A DNA stretch of 64,000 bases from NCBI GenBank assembly GCA_027487845.1, contig JAIYCV010000041.1, forward strand, positions 1 to 64,000. Direction: 5' to 3'. Positions 63,537 through 64,000 of this stretch are shown piece by piece. A model generated the notes under the pieces. It did no database searches. It saw only the letters and a program-made list of their open reading frames with translations, and had not been told where the DNA came from. The stretch comes from Flammeovirgaceae bacterium (GTDB taxonomy: Bacteria; Bacteroidota; Bacteroidia; Cytophagales; Cyclobacteriaceae). Position 1 is the first letter of the stretch; every line of letters starts with the position of its first letter. The translations under genes and the position numbers were made by a program.

Positions 63537-64000
63537 ATGAAAAAAATACTATTTTCGATGCTTTTCGCATGTTTTATTATGTCTTGCGTTACAAATAAAA
63601 AATACAACCTCTTGCAAAAGGACGATGTAAATAAGACGAATCTTCCTCGTGAAAAAGTAGTGCGCACGTATGACCTTGATAGTGTTTATCAAACGATACA
63701 GACGAATGATGTTTTGTTCATTAGTTTCGAAAGTTTGACTTCCAAAGAATTTGATTTTTTCGGAAAATCGTCCCAACAGTCTGGAAATACAGCATCTCTA
63801 GCCCTTGGCGCAAGTGCAATAGGTGACTTGGTGGATGATAAAGGAGAAATTCCTTTTCCAGTGGTTGGCAGGGTTAAAGTTGCTGGTCTTACGGTTTTCG
63901 AAGCTCAAAAGGCGTTGCAAAAGATAGCTTCTAAATATTTAGAATCTCCCATTGTTAAAGTTAGGTTGTTTAATTTTAGAGTACATTTTGTAGGTGAGGT
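63537..64000 (+). CDS. Polysaccharide export lipoprotein, Wza-like (partial)
   Basis: 154 codons before the window ends; absent from the track because it has no stop here. MKKILFSMLFACFIMSC is a lipoprotein signal. TIQTNDVLFISFESL and GEIPFPVVGRVKVAGLTVFEAQKALQ are the PES and first SLBB-type regions of Wza outer-membrane exporters. It should form the channel for the exopolysaccharide whose locus starts here. The 188-bp gap before it (63349-63536) has no feature that I recognise. Confidence 0.88.
   Translation, partial: MKKILFSMLFACFIMSCVTNKKYNLLQKDDVNKTNLPREKVVRTYDLDSVYQTIQTNDVLFISFESLTSKEFDFFGKSSQQSGNTASLALGASAIGDLVDDKGEIPFPVVGRVKVAGLTVFEAQKALQKIASKYLESPIVKVRLFNFRVHFVGE

Overview
The window looks like chromosomal DNA from a member of the Bacteroidota, most likely a Cytophagales-type bacterium. 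The evidence is: promoter-like sites of the TTG-N17..20-TAnnTTTG class; a type II-C CRISPR system with 47-bp repeats; a THX ribosomal protein gene; a UpxY-like NusG paralogue heading a polysaccharide locus; YwqK-type and SGNH/MBOAT gene families; and frequent TTG starts. Lineage is inferred from gene content only.

Layout. 1-6.9 kb: the cas-proximal end of a CRISPR array, then cas2, a frameshifted cas1, an unrelated DUF6261-like gene with a 41-bp tandem repeat tract, cas9, and a divergent tracrRNA with its own promoter. 7.2-15.3 kb: tesA divergent from ybbA-ybbP, then an O-acylation cluster of one MBOAT and two SGNH proteins. 15.4-29.6 kb: housekeeping genes (ribBA, surE, priA, alkB-like, cca, an ECF sigma/anti-sigma pair, ftsE-like, fsa, SRP RNA) and a DUF433/DUF5615 toxin-antitoxin-like pair bracketed by repeats. 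29.7-37.7 kb: THX, a previously untracked 18-residue leader peptide with three consecutive Trp codons, an attenuator hairpin, then trpEGDCFBA and a DAHP synthase: a whole tryptophan branch under apparent ribosome-stalling attenuation. 37.7-45.2 kb: RlpA, SemiSWEET, Spx/ArsC-like, BamA/TamA-like, TrmH-type methylase, queuosine-precursor transporter, RNase Z, STAS, purC. 45.2-49.5 kb: a scarred segment in which a second MBOAT/SGNH pair lies between purC and a dead 131-bp copy of the purC 5' end, followed by a gene broken by several lesions. 49.5-58.2 kb: a YwqK-like repeat protein, a four-gene set that could run an (R)-specific beta-oxidation spiral, and batB/batC-like genes. 58.5-59.3 kb: tRNA-Pro, tRNA-Arg and tRNA-Ser, with two decayed tRNA-Pro pieces around a small GIY-YIG gene. 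59.4-64 kb: penicillin acylase family protein, then the start of an exopolysaccharide locus (NusG-like, winged-helix/nucleotidyltransferase-like, Wza-like export lipoprotein running off the edge).

The most unusual structural signal is a family of degenerate tandem repeats with an exact 7-bp period at about eleven intergenic places. Each locus has its own sequence but all share the period. Four sit between trp genes, and one supplies the stop codon and last residues of cas1. The most useful regulatory finding is the trp leader peptide and attenuator, which is below the size cut-off of the ORF track. All statements come from reading the sequence by eye; no database search or folding program was run.
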